Assembly (NCBI RefSeq): GCF_029227915.1
Contig: NC_079887.1
Coordinates: 24,613,650-24,677,649, forward strand
Origin: Hydractinia symbiolongicarpus
Lineage: Eukaryota; Cnidaria; Hydrozoa; Anthoathecata; Hydractiniidae
DNA length: 64,000 bases
Direction: 5' to 3'
Program-made: the position numbers and the translations under genes
In this document: positions 13,001 through 26,340 of the stretch, piece by piece
Layout of the letters: every line of letters begins with the position of its first letter
Position numbering within the stretch: position 1 is the first letter of the stretch
The notes under the pieces: generated by a model
Seen by the model: the letters and a program-made list of their open reading frames with translations, nothing else
Database searches by the model: none
Told to the model about the DNA's origin: nothing

Positions 13001-15721
13001 TTATTGGATTCCTACTTATTGGATTCCTACTTATTGGATTCCTACTTATTGGATTCCTACTTATTGGATTCCTACTTATTGGATTCCTACTTATTGGATT
13101 CCTACTTATTGGATTCCTACTTATTGGATTCCTACTTATTGGATTCCTACTTATTGGATTCCTACTTATTGGATTCCTACTTATTGGATTCCTACTTATT
13201 GGATTCCTACTTATTGGATTCCTACTTATTGGATTCCTACTTATTGGATTCCTACTTATTGGATTCCTACTTATTGGATTCCTACTTATTGGATTCCTAC
13301 TTATTGGATTCCTACTTATTGGATTCCTACTTATTGGATTCCTACTTATTGGATTCCTACTTATTGGATTCCTACTTATTGGATTCCTACTTATTGGATT
13401 CCTACTTATTGGATTCCTACTTATTGGATTCCTACTTATTGGATTCCTACTTATTGGATTCCTACTTATTGGATTCCTACTTATTGGATTCCTACTTATT
13501 GGATTCCTACTTATTGGATTCCTACTTATTGGATTCCTACTTATTGGATTCCTACTTATTGGATTCCTACTTATTGGATTCCTACTTATTGGATTCCTAC
13601 TTATTGGATTCCTACTTATTGGATTCCTACTTATTGGATTCCTACTTATTGGATTCCTACTTATTGGATTCCTACTTATTGGATTCCTACTTATTGGATT
13701 CCTACTTATTGGATTCCTACTTATTGGATTCCTACTTATTGGATTCCTACTTATTGGATTCCTACTTATTGGATTCCTACTTATTGGATTCCTACTTATT
13801 GGATTCCTACTTATTGGATTCCTACTTATTGGATTCCTACTTATTGGATTCCTACTTATTGGATTCCTACTTATTGGATTCCTACTTATTGGATTCCTAC
13901 TTATTGGATTCCTACTTATTGGATTCCTACTTATTGGATTCCTACTTATTGGATTCCTACTTATTGGATTCCTACTTATTGGATTCCTACTTATTGGATT
14001 CCTACTTATTGGATTCCTACTTATTGGATTCCTACTTATTGGATTCCTACTTATTGGATTCCTACTTATTGGATTCCTACTTATTGGATTCCTACTTATT
14101 GGATTCCTACTTATTGGATTCCTACTTATTGGATTCCTACTTATTGGATTCCTACTTATTGGATTCCTACTTATTGGATTCCTACTTATTGGATTCCTAC
14201 TTATTGGATTCCTACTTATTGGATTCCTACTTATTGGATTCCTACTTATTGGATTCCTACTTATTGGATTCCTACTTATTGGATTCCTACTTATTGGATT
14301 CCTACTTATTGGATTCCTACTTATTGGATTCCTACTTATTGGATTCCTACTTATTGGATTCCTACTTATTGGATTCCTACTTATTGGATTCCTACTTATT
14401 GGATTCCTACTTATTGGATTCCTACTTATTGGATTCCTACTTATTGGATTCCTACTTATTGGATTCCTACTTATTGGATTCCTACTTATTGGATTCCTAC
14501 TTATTGGATTCCTACTTATTGGATTCCTACTTATTGGATTCCTACTTATTGGATTCCTACTTATTGGATTCCTACTTATTGGATTCCTACTTATTGGATT
14601 CCTACTTATTGGATTCCTACTTATTGGATTCCTACTTATTGGATTCCTACTTATTGGATTCCTACTTATTGGATTCCTACTTATTGGATTCCTACTTATT
14701 GGATTCCTACTTATTGGATTCCTACTTATTGGATTCCTACTTATTGGATTCCTACTTATTGGATTCCTACTTATTGGATTCCTACTTATTGGATTCCTAC
14801 TTATTGGATTCCTACTTATTGGATTCCTACTTATTGGATTCCTACTTATTGGATTCCTACTTATTGGATTCCTACTTATTGGATTCCTACTTATTGGATT
14901 CCTACTTATTGGATTCCTACTTATTGGATTCCTACTTATTGGATTCCTACTTATTGGATTCCTACTTATTGGATTCCTACTTATTGGATTCCTACTTATT
15001 GGATTCCTACTTATTGGATTCCTACTTATTGGATTCCTACTTATTGGATTCCTACTTATTGGATTCCTACTTATTGGATTCCTACTTATTGGATTCCTAC
15101 TTATTGGATTCCTACTTATTGGATTCCTACTTATTGGATTCCTACTTATTGGATTCCTACTTATTGGATTCCTACTTATTGGATTCCTACTTATTGGATT
15201 CCTACTTATTGGATTCCTACTTATTGGATTCCTACTTATTGGATTCCTACTTATTGGATTCCTACTTATTGGATTCCTACTTATTGGATTCCTACTTATT
15301 GGATTCCTACTTATTGGATTCCTACTTATTGGATTCCTACTTATTGGATTCCTACTTATTGGATTCCTACTTATTGGATTCCTACTTATTGGATTCCTAC
15401 TTATTGGATTCCTACTTATTGGATTCCTACTTATTGGATTCCTACTTATTGGATTCCTACTTATTGGATTCCTACTTATTGGATTCCTACTTATTGGATT
15501 CCTACTTATTGGATTCCTACTTATTGGATTCCTACTTATTGGATTCCTACTTATTGGATTCCTACTTATTGGATTCCTACTTATTGGATTCCTACTTATT
15601 GGATTCCTACTTATTGGATTCCTACTTATTGGATTCCTACTTATTGGATTCCTACTTATTGGATTCCTACTTATTGGATTCCTACTTATTGGATTCCTAC
15701 TTATTGGATTCCTACTTATTG
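10099..15721. repeat. Homogeneous 15-bp satellite array, about 375 copies
   Basis: The unit TCCTACTTATTGGAT repeats without a visible variant for about 5.6 kb. Because 15 is divisible by 3, some frames lack stops and give apparent proteins of about 1,900 residues (SYLLD repeats on plus, NPISR repeats on minus). I do not believe these are genes: both strands are open equally, and the flanks show no coding signal. The right flank (15,721-15,790) carries degenerate ATTTATATTTATTGA repeats that could be related to the origin of the array. Every unit contains ATTGG, the reverse of a CCAAT box. Confidence 0.95.
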
Positions 15722-18700
15722 AATTCATTTATATTTATTGAATTTATATTTACTGAATTTATATTTATATTTATTACATTTATTTTTATAATACAGTTGC
15801 CGCCCGATAACTGCAACTATCATAGACACACAAAAATGGTTTCACTTATCCAAATGTATCCAAAGTAAAAAATACAGATGGGAAAATTGAACATAGCGTA
15901 ATTTTTTTTGGTCAATGCAATCGTGTATTTTGGCACACCTTACTTTCTTTCCATTATTTGAACTTTTTATCTTTAAAGACGTTTTAATTCTCAACCATAC
16001 TTTTAGATAAAACTTTCTTTTTGATACCTGTACGGTTGACATGTTGTCTTCAGAAAAAAAAAATGTTAGTTCTAAAAAATCCGTGAACTAAATTTCTACT
16101 TATTTAGTTTTTATTTATCTAAAGAAATTATAAAAGCTTGAAAAAAGACCAATGCAAGGAACCTGCGAACATGGTTCCACTTATATAAGGTTTCACTTAT
16201 GACGAGTTCCACATGTCGAGCGGCAACTGTATACTTAATCATACTAGCCAGCAGCAGCAAAACACGCACCGGTTCACTAAAATGAAAAAACAGATGATAA
16301 AGATTCCTAGCGCTTTTTATAAATATTATCTTTTGTGGAAGGATCACGGAAACGTTGGAAACTTCTAGCGGAGTTGAGAGCTTCTTTCAACTGGATCAAG
16401 ATGAAAAGTGCAGTGGTGGATCCAGGATTTCATAGAAAAACTTTAGTACTGGAGAAAGTAATATTGATTTTGCTAGTCACAGTGATAATTCAAGTAACCA
16501 AATATGCATCTTGCTGTAATTTCGCTATTCTTAAATCCACGCCTGCATTATAGCTGGTGATAAAACCCGGGTTTAGGAAGTATAAAGATATTTCGTAACT
16601 TCGTAAGATAAAGTACCGATTGTACAAGGTTACGTTCAAATAGCCAGTCCTGCGGACTGCAAATTGAATCTCACTCGTTGCCACGAAATTACTGTAGTAG
16701 CAATGCACAAAGTAGCTCTACTTTTATATAAAATTTGTTACAAATAGGATTTTTATAGACATCAATATAAATTTATAAGTATCTGACAATGAAATTTTAA
16801 AGCAGTCTTCTGCGTCGAAAAATTGCGTAGAAAATATGGTCGTTGACGGCTTTTTTAAAAACAACGTATATTTAAAAATTGTTGTAGTATTAAGATTTAT
16901 ATTACATATTTTGAAATCATTATTTAAGCAAAATGAATAAATATGATTAATATGTACAATTCACGCATTTTTACTTTTGTGGAAGATATTTTTGGTTTGC
17001 CAATTCTCGATGTCTGTACCTCAAGCGAAAAAAAATGTGAAATCTAACGTTGATAAACTTTTTATACTATATACTGGAGTTCTTGTCTGCTAGTTCGCAA
17101 GAATGATGTGGAGAGATATTGTATCCGATATTTTACAGATTTGGTTAATAAGGATTTCTAAGTAACCCAGTATACAGACATTAACTCATGCTTGCTTCTC
17201 AACTTTTAATGACAAGTTATTCAATTAAATTTTTTTCCACTTACTTAACTTTTTTCGTTATATTGTCCAATTCATTGGGAAATCCAGGTATCCAGAAATG
17301 CGATAACCTTCCGAAACAGTGACTAGACCATGTGCAGATTAGGGCGAGCCCCCTTAAAAAATGTTTTTCTACCTTCGACTTGAAAAGTACCTTCGTTGCG
17401 AATGGAACCTCTAATATCTTAACGAGACAAAAATGTTATTCGGAAATACTAGTGATAATGTACGCAAAAACGAATTAAAGTTTTTTTTCTGAATTTTGTG
17501 TGTTCAACGATTTAATTTTAGTCTCTTTGTTAGTTTTAATTTTTTTGAAATTTTGACGGTAGTCATATTTTTTTTTTGATTTTTTTTACATTCCTTTCTT
17601 TAAAATTATATGTAATCAATTTTGACCCGTATTTTGTATGACGCAATTTCACAGGTTCCAGTTCTTGTTTCGTATAGTTTTTATAAAACAGTACCTCATC
17701 CGTGCAAAAATTAATCGAAATCGTACACACCATAAAAATCAAATATTGTTTTTCAAATTTAGGATGGAAGAATTATCGATAAACAGATTTCTAAAAATAA
17801 TTATTAAAAGAAGATTGCAAACAAAAAACAACTTTAAGAATGATTTTTAATAAAACAAACAAGAACTTCACGTACAGTGGAAAACCTAACTCCAGTACAA
17901 AAGTAAAACTCTTAAGGTGGATGTACACCATAATGACATTTGTGGTAAAAGATCTGAATTACTTTTAATAGTGCTTTGACGATATCATCTCGAGATATTG
18001 ATATTATCAGAAGATAATGTCGCAAAAGATAACTTTTGATTTCTTTTCTGGCGATGGCAAACTTTATTCCGATTTCCTAGTGATAAGAAAAATTATGCTG
18101 GGTCTCCTGCTTGCCCTCCTCCCAGCTTATTTGTTTAGGCTATGACAGCATACGACGAAATTAAAAGATTCAGACGATTATATATCTGCGTGAGAACTCA
18201 TGGTTACCAGTAGGTACTGAATAAATGGAGTATGCAGTTGCTTTGAACGAACAAAAAATTTCCTTTTTTAGTTATTTTTTGGAAAAAAGAAACTCCTTCA
18301 CGCAATAAAAATGATTGAAAATAATATCTTTTTGTTTATGTAGAACTGAAATACTTACAAAGGTTTTTTTTGAGATAAAATAGGCTTAGCTTTTGGATTT
18401 ATGGCATGGTTGACCATAAAATACTTTCGTCGTAAATTTATAAACTGGCTAAGTTGTTTAACTTCTTATCAAATCTTCAGAACTTTAGTATATTCTCCTA
18501 AGACGGCTTCGTGTGTCATGTCGCCATTGAAAGGTGTTAAAACAGCCAAAAAATGGTGGAAAACTCTTTATACAACGAAAGTGACAAGAAAAGTAGATAT
18601 TGCTGTTGCTATCTAGTTATTTAAATTTTTGTAGAGAATAAGAAAGTAGTCTGAATATTTCCAAAAAAATAAGCGAATGTTGCCCATTTTTCACTAGTCC

Positions 18701-18829
18701 ACCATAGAAAACAAGTTGAATGTTTTTCTTGAGTTTACATCAAAGAAGCCAATTTTTATAAAGAAACATCTCTTGAGATCCAATTATACTTTCCCACAAC
18801 TTATTACAAGATATAAAAGAATATATATA
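15722..18829. other. AT-rich sequence, no gene seen
   Basis: Several 60-80 codon open frames occur on both strands, but none shows a domain, splice context or composition that I would defend. Confidence 0.4.
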
Positions 18830-19520
18830 GACTAGCCGGGAAACCCGGCGACGAAACGCCGGGTTAAGCCACAAGTAAAGGTGTGATCCGGCATTGAACA
18901 CTCTTTGGAGCGCTTAATAAGAGCCGTAAACTGTCCCACACGATCAGGTGGAGCGCTTTAGTAGAGGTATACAGTATGTCGTTAATCTTTTGAAGCGCAT
19001 ACACCATTATAGTGTGCGACTGTAACATATTTTTCAAAAAATAACTTTCCCGCAACGATAACTGATATAAAAACAGAGTTTACAAAGTGTTGTTACTCCA
19101 TCATAGCAAAAACAATCGTCAATTTTATTTCATTTTGCAGAATAACTTTTTGCGCAAGTTAAAAAATTAATCGTGACACTGGGCTGAGCGCTTAGTACAG
19201 TTAAACCGTGTTGCACAGCGTATAGGAATAATACCCTTTTGAAAAAAACTTTCTCGCAGACACAGGGCTGAGCGGTTAGTCCAGGCGTGATTCCCAAGAA
19301 AGTTTAAAATTAATTGTCACAGTGGTGGGCTGACCTTAGTATATACAGGTAAACGGTGTTGCACATGCCCATAGGCGTAACAGCCTTTTACAAAAAACAG
19401 TCTGTTTTTAACACTGGGCTAACCGCTTAGTACAGTTAAACACAGTTGAACAGGCGCATAAGGCGTATTACCCTTTTCCAAAAATGTTCATTGCAACTTC
19501 GGTTTAAATAAAAACACAGG
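18830..19520. repeat. Degenerate repeat cluster with GC-rich hairpin head
   Basis: It begins with an AACCCGGCG / CGCCGGGTT hairpin at about 18,845-18,866, which is GC-rich in an AT-rich setting. It continues with units carrying CACTGGGCTGAGCGCTTAGTAC, TTAAACCGTGTTGCACA and ATAGGCGTAA (19,170, 19,260, 19,320, 19,420). A related fragment, CACTGGGCTAAACGGTTAAG, lies at about 43,058, just left of the Polinton. Confidence 0.5.
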
Positions 19521-22285
19521 GAACAGCCTGTCGTTACTCGTCCAGCCAAAACAATCGCTCAGCCATTTCATTTGCAATTGTTGTAGACAAACTGCATTTT
19601 TATACTTTCACTTTTTAAATAGCCACAGCCTAAACATAAAAATAAATGTTGGCTAGGATAAAAAGCTCTTATACCAAACAGAATAGCAATAAGTGAGGCT
19701 CTAGCTAGCTAGTAGCTATAGCTAGCTAATCTTCGTTCCTAGCCAAACATCCTAAAACTGGTGCGTTTAAGATCTGTACGTGGCTAAAAAACGTGACAAT
19801 ATATTTATCCTAACATTGAAAACAAACAGAAAACAAATATTACAAATATATAAGGCTTTTAGAAGATAAAAAAGTCAAACAGGCCTACAAACACGACCAT
19901 TATCAAAATGGCCTTCGTTCCGCGAAGATCTTGGATTCTTTCTGGTCGCGAAAATCTTGTTTTTTTTTAAAGAATCAGGCGTTGTGAATGGTATTCTACG
20001 CGCGAGCGGTCAAAACAAAGTCGGTAAAAATATATCGCATTTGGTATCGGCGCGTAATTTACAAAATTTCGTGTTTCCGTTACGTAACGAGGCTCTCGCG
20101 GACAGACAGACAAAATACGGCTATTATTAAAGAGGCAAATAAAACACAAAAATCAAAGACAATTAAAAATTGATTTTTATAATGAAAAAAGACCTCAAAA
20201 ATTACAGAATTTTCTTGATCTTAAGTCCCTTTTCCTTGTTCCAAATTTGTTTTTTTGACCATCTGTGAGCCTTTAAGATTTATTTGCTTTTTATACCGCA
20301 GAATTAGAAATAGGCCTGTCTTCATTTAAGAGTTGCAACATTTCCATTTCGTAATTTTTGTGCTTTCACCTTAGACAACTCAGGTACAAAATTTGTATAA
20401 TATAGTTTGTCATGACGATATAACTGAGACACGAATATCATAAGCCAGTGTAAATTCACCTTGAATACCTAAGTTAAAAGCTAGTGTAGTTCAGTAAACT
20501 TACATTATTTTAAAAAGAAAGTTGAAACAAGAAATAAAACAGCATTTCCTCTTCAGTTGAAATCAAAATTGTATCTCATCAATATCTTTAGGCGGTTATA
20601 AGAAATAAGTTTTTTTTTGCATTATGAGCCAGTGAGTCCGTCAAAACATTTTGTCTGAGAGTGAGTCTTCTAATTAAGAATAAAAAAACACTTGAAGTTT
20701 AAACTCTTTGTTGGAGTAATATGATCTTAAGAAAGTAAAAAGCGAACAAGAAAGCCTGGCATTAAAGAAATTGTAACAATTTAAGAAAAATTGAAAAAAT
20801 AACTAAAGACATTTTGCCACTGATCTTTTGAATCTAACTTAGCTAACTACAATTCTGAACATAGATTATTACAAAGGAGGGAGGAATTTGATAGCTTGTA
20901 ACCACAAGCAATTGAGAAACAGTCTCTAATAAATAGCCGAACTTGTCGCATTTTATTTGTATTGTTCACATCGCATGGTTTTAATTAAATTATTTAGTTT
21001 TAAAACACGAAAGGGTACTAATTTTTGCAGACGCTAGCACGCCTGTAAATTAAGATATTTTGTGCCTTTCTTGCAGACCTCGCAGAGAGTGCGACGCATT
21101 TTTACGTTGGTTACTCGATCCGCAACCCTGCCCAAGTAATAACGTTTAACAATTTTTAGAAATACCACAAAATGATTTTTTGTAATACTGTGTCTAGAAT
21201 TGTAGGAAGTAAGCAAATGATGCGTTGCGTTATTGGTAACTTTATAAACATTGTCTGTACCGGACGGAAAAAAGCACTTTCAACAATCAAAAGCTGAAAA
21301 ACAAAAATAAAATATCAATCAACAACTGAACACGGCGATTTTTATTTAAAAAAAGAGAAATTAAAGTTGAGAAAATTCACTGGAAGTATAGCTATATAAA
21401 GACACAAAAAAAACTGCTTTGAACTCCCAACTGTGTAAATGTAAAAATCCTATGTCAATGCATCATGTATCATTGATTTGATAAAACACTTAGAATAGGA
21501 GATCTTGTTTTGATAATGTATCTGAGAAGGAAAGAGAACCCGGATTTAAAGCACTAGAACTACTTTCGTTTTTATTGTTTAAGATAATGAATCAAAAGCT
21601 TGTTTTCTCGACCGACTTCTCGTCCTAAAAAATTGAACATTTGATATGAAATGCGTAATAGACAGACTTTTTGTGCAGAAAATTTTCACCATTTTTAGTT
21701 AATAGTCGTAAATTCACAAATTTTATATATACTATATAAAAATATCTGTATTATTAATTTAGCACATGCGCTGGATCGCCCAACATTAATTACTTTTTAA
21801 AAAGACAAAAACAGATGATAATAGAATAAAAAAATTGACCCCTTCCCCTTTACCTTCTCTCCCTTCTTAGAAATAGTAACAGCTAAGGCAAGTAAACATT
21901 ATTTAACATGATTTACTGAAATATTTTGTCACAATAAAAAATATGATTCTTATCTGATTCTAAGCAAAAAATAAGTAAATAATCTTTAATATGTTAATAC
22001 AACAAAAACAATATTTAAGGCATTCCTCTGTATGTGTGTTACCATCTGTTAAACGGTAATTAGATATACTGTAATGCATAGCGGATGTGTATGAATTTCT
22101 TACTACAACCTCGTAGAACAAAAAGCAAAGCATTTGTTCTACATATAAAACTTTATGTAAGGATGCGTACTTTCTTAAACATAAGAAAAAATTGCAAAGT
22201 ATTTGTAAAACGTCCAATAGCACTTATAGTAAAACAAGAAAAAAATATAAACCACCATTTCTTATTATACTAATTAATAAATGAT
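19521..22285. other. No gene seen
   Basis: Mostly AT-rich. A stretch at 19.98-20.14 kb ends in GACAGACAGACAAAATACGG, resembling the reverse of the head of the 62-64 kb repeat family. A minus-strand 60-codon frame at 21.03-21.22 kb with Cys residues was considered but not supported. Confidence 0.35.
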
Positions 22286-22942
22286 TTACCGCCTCCAAAA
22301 TCCATTGATATATTCACGCAGGTCTCTTAATACTTGACCAACCGACCAAGCATTATCATGGGGAACCCGACGTGGAGGAGGCAATGGATTTTGAGGAATA
22401 ATATTGGGACGGTGGTATGGGAGTGGACAGGGTACAATGTGTGTGCGTATAGAACGGGGAGGAACAATAAAAGACGATAAAGAACGTGTAGAGGATGGCG
22501 GTGTTTGCAAAGGTGATTGTGGTGGTTGTGGCGGTGGCCTTTGTATTGATGCTGGTGGTGGTGGCCTTGGTAGTGGTTGAGGTGATAGTGATGGTGGTGG
22601 CCTCGATGGTGGTGGTTGTGGCCTTGGTGGCGATGGTGGTGGTGGCGGCGGCGGCGGCATTGATATCGATGCCACTTTTGAATCACCACCGTGTGAAAGA
22701 GTTCGAAATGGACGCAGTGCAGGAAGCAATGGGGTGGAATGTGAAGGAGGAATTGTGGGTGGTCGTAAGGGTGAATATGGAGGCGAATATGGATGGTGTC
22801 GAAAGTATGGATGCAATTGTGGACGGTGAGAAGACTGACGCAACGTAGACGAAGACAAGGACGACAACGACCCAGACGGTGGAGACAACAATGACACTGC
22901 AGGAGTTGACGACACAAAAGATAATGAAGAGAAGGAAGACAA
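22286..22942 (-). CDS. Proline-rich protein segment, probably a 3' exon
   Basis: A 218-codon minus-strand frame. It starts Ser-rich, becomes a long Pro-rich region (runs of P with R, S, Q), and ends in a non-repetitive tail, NAWSVGQVLRDLREYINGF, before the stop. The complex C-terminus and the compositional shift argue for real coding sequence rather than chance. Shadow frames read as Val-rich on the other strand, as expected from GGTGGT runs. I cannot place its 5' end or splice sites. It may be a neighbour or paralogue of the Gln/Pro-rich gene at 24-25 kb, which has the same strand and similar composition. Function unknown; Pro-rich tracts often bind SH3/WW/EVH1 domains (general knowledge, not shown here). 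Confidence 0.4.
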   Translation of the reverse strand: MSSFSSLSFVSSTPAVSLLSPPSGSLSSLSSSTLRQSSHRPQLHPYFRHHPYSPPYSPLRPPTIPPSHSTPLLPALRPFRTLSHGGDSKVASISMPPPPPPPPSPPRPQPPPSRPPPSLSPQPLPRPPPPASIQRPPPQPPQSPLQTPPSSTRSLSSFIVPPRSIRTHIVPCPLPYHRPNIIPQNPLPPPRRVPHDNAWSVGQVLRDLREYINGFWRR

Positions 22943-23979
22943 GAAGGATGAAGAAGTGGATGAAGAAGTGGATTAAGAAGTGGATGGAGGTGTTTGAGGA
23001 AGTGAGAAATGCAAAGAAGAAGGTAAAGATAAGCACAAAGCGGACGATAAGGAATGTGCAGAGGAAGACAAAGAGGTTGAATACGAGGAAGACGAGGAGG
23101 AAGAACATAAATGCGAAACAGATCGTAGGCGTGCCCTGGTTTGATCCCTCCGTTGAAAGTCTTGCTCTATTGCCTAAGTAAGAAAAAGGAATTCATTTAG
23201 ACTATCGAATCCTGCCGAAACCTTTTTCAGCGTAAAGCAATCAGTATTTACAATATCAGTTTAAAGCAATTTTTTCTTCAGCAAAAGACATGTCATAAGA
23301 AGCGTTTTTACCTTTTTACGTACTCTGCGTGGTCACTCGCCAAAGCGACAAAAATCTCTACTGCTAAATCTTAAATATTGTGCAATATGAAGAAGCGCGT
23401 TTCTACCGATTTGCTAAGAGATTGAAATTGATTTTCGTCCGTAATGCCGTTAAAAAATGCTAAATTAAGGTGCTAAAAAAAAACTATTAGTCGAGTTTTT
23501 TTCTAGCACAACCTATTTTATCCAGCAAAATTTGGCGTTAAAGGTTCCATTCAAAGTGAATGAAGAAAGCCATTTTTTACTTTGTAGTAATCCTCACGTG
23601 AAGTAACAAAACATCCTTAAACGCGTAAATTACGCTATTACGTATTTTGTCGATAAGGTGTTAATTGTCTTTTGATCCCGTTAATTAAGTTTTAATTTTA
23701 TTTACAAACATTTAGTCAGAAGCATTGACAAAGAAAATACGTTAAACTTACTTCAAGCCAAACCTGAAAGTCTTCCGGTTGATCCAGCCTAGTGAAAGGG
23801 GAAAAAATTGTGAATCGTAGAACAGAAGCTCTGTGAATGCACGAATGCGTTTTCATGAAAAAGTGTAGTAGGTTGAGTCAAATTAGCGAGACTGGTTGCA
23901 TCATGTAAAAGCGCGAAAATAAATTTATAATTTCAATAAATTCACAGAAAAAAAGTTATACATACGGAATAACATAGAA
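22943..23979. other. Purine-rich stretch, then no gene seen
   Basis: 22,850-23,110 is strongly purine-rich on the plus strand (GAAGAC and AAGAAG runs) and gives Glu/Asp/Lys-rich frames interrupted by stops. The remainder is AT-rich without a supported feature. Confidence 0.35.
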
Positions 23980-25193
23980 CTACTCAGCTGCTGCGAGTGC
24001 ATCAGGAGCTGCAGGTGGTGCAGCTAATGGTGGTGGTGACGGTAGCGGTGGTCCAGTTAAAGTTGGTGGTGCTGGCGCCAGTGGTGGTGATAGCTCCCGT
24101 GGTGGTACTGGCACCGGTGGTGGTGGTGGTGGTGCTGGCTCTGGTGGTGGTGCTGGCTCCGGTGGTGGTGCTGGCACTTGTGGTGGTGCTTGCTCTGGTG
24201 GTGGTGCTGGCACTGGTGCAGCTGGATGTGGGGGTGGTGATGGTGATGGTGGTGCAGCTGGTGGCTGCGGTAGTGGTGGTGGATCTCGGTTTACCCTCCT
24301 CCTCCGTCGCTCTCTCACATAAACTGTCTGGCCGTCATTTGGTCTACAAGAAAGAAATATGTATAAAATGTATTGAACGAAACAAATTATGTGTATTAAG
24401 TGTATTTCTGAGAATCAAACACAAAAAATAATTTGCTATAATATATATCCAACGCTTTTTTACAAAGATGCCTAACAAACTGAATAGTCTTTCGGATGCT
24501 AAATTCTACAATAACTCTTTTAATACGAAAGCCAAAATATAGCCTTGTTCAACAAACGATCGCAAAAAATCACTACAAACTTAAGAACAGCTTAATTTTG
24601 TACAATTGTTTCAAGAAAGTTGTTCCTGAAAAAAATTGTACTATCCTATTTTACTTCTTTCAAATATTGGTTAGCGACTGCTTGCTGAAAAACACGACCT
24701 TTACTTAATGTGGCTAGTTTTTTTAAATACTAGTACAAAACGATTTCTGAGGTAAGAAAGTCGGATACTTTATATAAAGCATGCATTCGCGGTGGCTGAC
24801 ATATAAAAAAAATATAACAAAAAAATACTTACCCCACTCTCTTGACGGCTCTTCTCGGATTCTAAATTGATAAAAATGTCGATAATAACTTTATGGTAAA
24901 GAACTGTAAGGAGAAAATAATTTTATGTTACTTACCCTTCGGACGTTGTGATACACAAAGTATCGTTGCCCATTCCTCCACACTTGGTCTTGCTGTGGCA
25001 GTGGCAGTGGCAGTGGTTGCTGTTGTTCAGGTTCCTCCGGTTGGCCTGCTTGTTGCTGAGGTTGTGCTTGTTGCTGAGGTTGTGCTTGTTGCTGAGGTTG
25101 TGCTTGTTGCTGAGGTTGTGCTTGTTGTTGTTGTTGTGCTTGTTGTTGTTGTTGTGCTTGTTGTTGTTGTTGTGCTTGTTGTTGTTGTTGTGC

Positions 25194-25240
<47 letters not shown>

Positions 25241-25286
25241 GCGCTTCTTGTTGCAGATCTTGTTGATCTTCTGATTGTTCGTTATT
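23980..25286 (-). CDS. Three-exon Gln/Pro-rich protein (5' end not found)
   Basis: Three minus-strand segments are flanked by canonical splice sites and join in phase. 25,286-24,936 (351 nt, TAG acceptor, GTAAGT donor) encodes a poly-Gln/QQQA region then a QVWRNGQRYFVYHNVRR tail. 24,861-24,833 is a 29-nt exon (TAG acceptor, GTAAGT donor) encoding NPRRAVKRVG. 24,343-23,980 (TAG acceptor) encodes a short basic region, RERRRRRVNRD, then a Pro/Ala-rich tail ending in a TAG stop. Phase-compatible joins through a 29-nt exon are hard to obtain by chance. Upstream exons are missing; a minus-strand frame starting near 25,561 is a possible first exon but lacks a strong donor. The product is a low-complexity, probably disordered protein of unknown function. 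The CAA/CAG tract at about 25,060-25,250 may be length-polymorphic. Confidence 0.5.
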
Positions 25287-25560
25287 CTACAAAAACGTAT
25301 GTATTATAGCACAACAAAACATTTCTATCGTAACACAGAGACTGTGTGTGTGTCTGTAACAGGCAAAGTGATGAGTTCATTTTCCTCTGATGTACGCAAA
25401 ATTTTCCTTGAAGTCGCCGAAGAAAGTGTCATCGGATTTATTTTGTTTACGTCACGTGATGTAAACGACATAATTTGATTTCCTAAAGTAAATTTAACGG
25501 CTAACTTTCGGACATTGTTTACCATCGACACAGAAGAACAACAAAAGAACGATCCCTCCA

Positions 25561-25914
25561 TCTTGAAAAAAGTTCAAAAAATAATAAAAGTTATTTTTAG
25601 AAACAAAAAAAAATAAAGTGAAGAATTAGAAATAGAAAAGTGAATTTGGAAGCTACGATAATTTACTTTAGAAGTGAAGATGGAGCTAGAAGTGGTAAGT
25701 GACGTAAGAAGTAGAAAGTAAAGACCAGAGTTTAAAACAGATTTGAATTCACAAATAGTAGGAACTATGCCTTTTTTGTATAAGCTATTGTAAAAACCTT
25801 TAGGGTAAATACAATGTTTAAGAAACCTATTTTAAGTGACTTGTGCTTGCTGTTGCCAGCCTTTTTTTTGACACGTAATCACTTAATAAGATGGAATTAT
25901 TTATTAGCATTTTC
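25561..25914. other. No gene seen
   Basis: AT-rich with a short run of GAAGT-type repeats (25,640-25,720). Confidence 0.3.
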
Positions 25915-26340
25915 CTATGATGTCGTCGAAAAAGATATGTCTCAAATGTTAAATTTTTTGACGTAACGGCACGACGTCAATAACACTACTTTAACGTCAA
26001 TATCTTTTATTTTTAGAAAGATTGCATAAAAATTTTATAGTATACAATTTTTGTATTTTGGCAGGTCCTTCCTGACCTCAGCAAAATTTTTTAACCTTTT
26101 ATTTCCTTAGCCGTTCGTCAAAACACATAAATCTAAACAATATTTTGATCAGTGTTTTAAGCTCTACACAATAGAGGCAATGGGTACATAAATTTCCAAA
26201 AAAATACTTCTTGAGCATTGACGCGTCCTTGCAGATGTTATCAAAATTTAAGAATTAAAGAAATGGTTTTCTTTTTCATTGCTTCCCTGCCAGGTGGATT
26301 TCTCCAAAGGCCTCATCGACCAGTACAATAATGAATGGTA
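25915..26340 (+). repeat. Diverged copy of the 62-64 kb repeat family
   Basis: GACGTCAATAACACTACTTTAACGTC matches 1.06-1.12 kb in reverse. Further on, GCCAGGTGGATTTCTCCA and CATCGACCAGT match the ends of the units at 62-64 kb. Non-coding. Confidence 0.5.

Noticed and set aside
10099-15721. CRISPR array
   Set aside because: There are no spacers. The repeat is contiguous, and the DNA is eukaryotic in character.
10070-15868. 1,900-residue open frames on both strands (SYLLD and NPISR repeats)
   Set aside because: Artefact of a 15-bp tandem unit without stops. Both strands are open equally and the flanks show no gene signals.
21034-21216. Minus-strand frame with CEVCKK resembling a zinc finger
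   Set aside because: Only one CxxC in a 60-codon frame with no supporting splice sites or family match.
23771-23800. CTTCCGGTTGATCCAGCC resembling the 5' end of small-subunit rRNA
   Set aside because: Only about 15 bases match and nothing downstream continues as rRNA.
22495-25309. Val- and Leu-rich plus-strand frames
   Set aside because: Reverse shadows of the Pro- and Gln-rich minus-strand coding segments.
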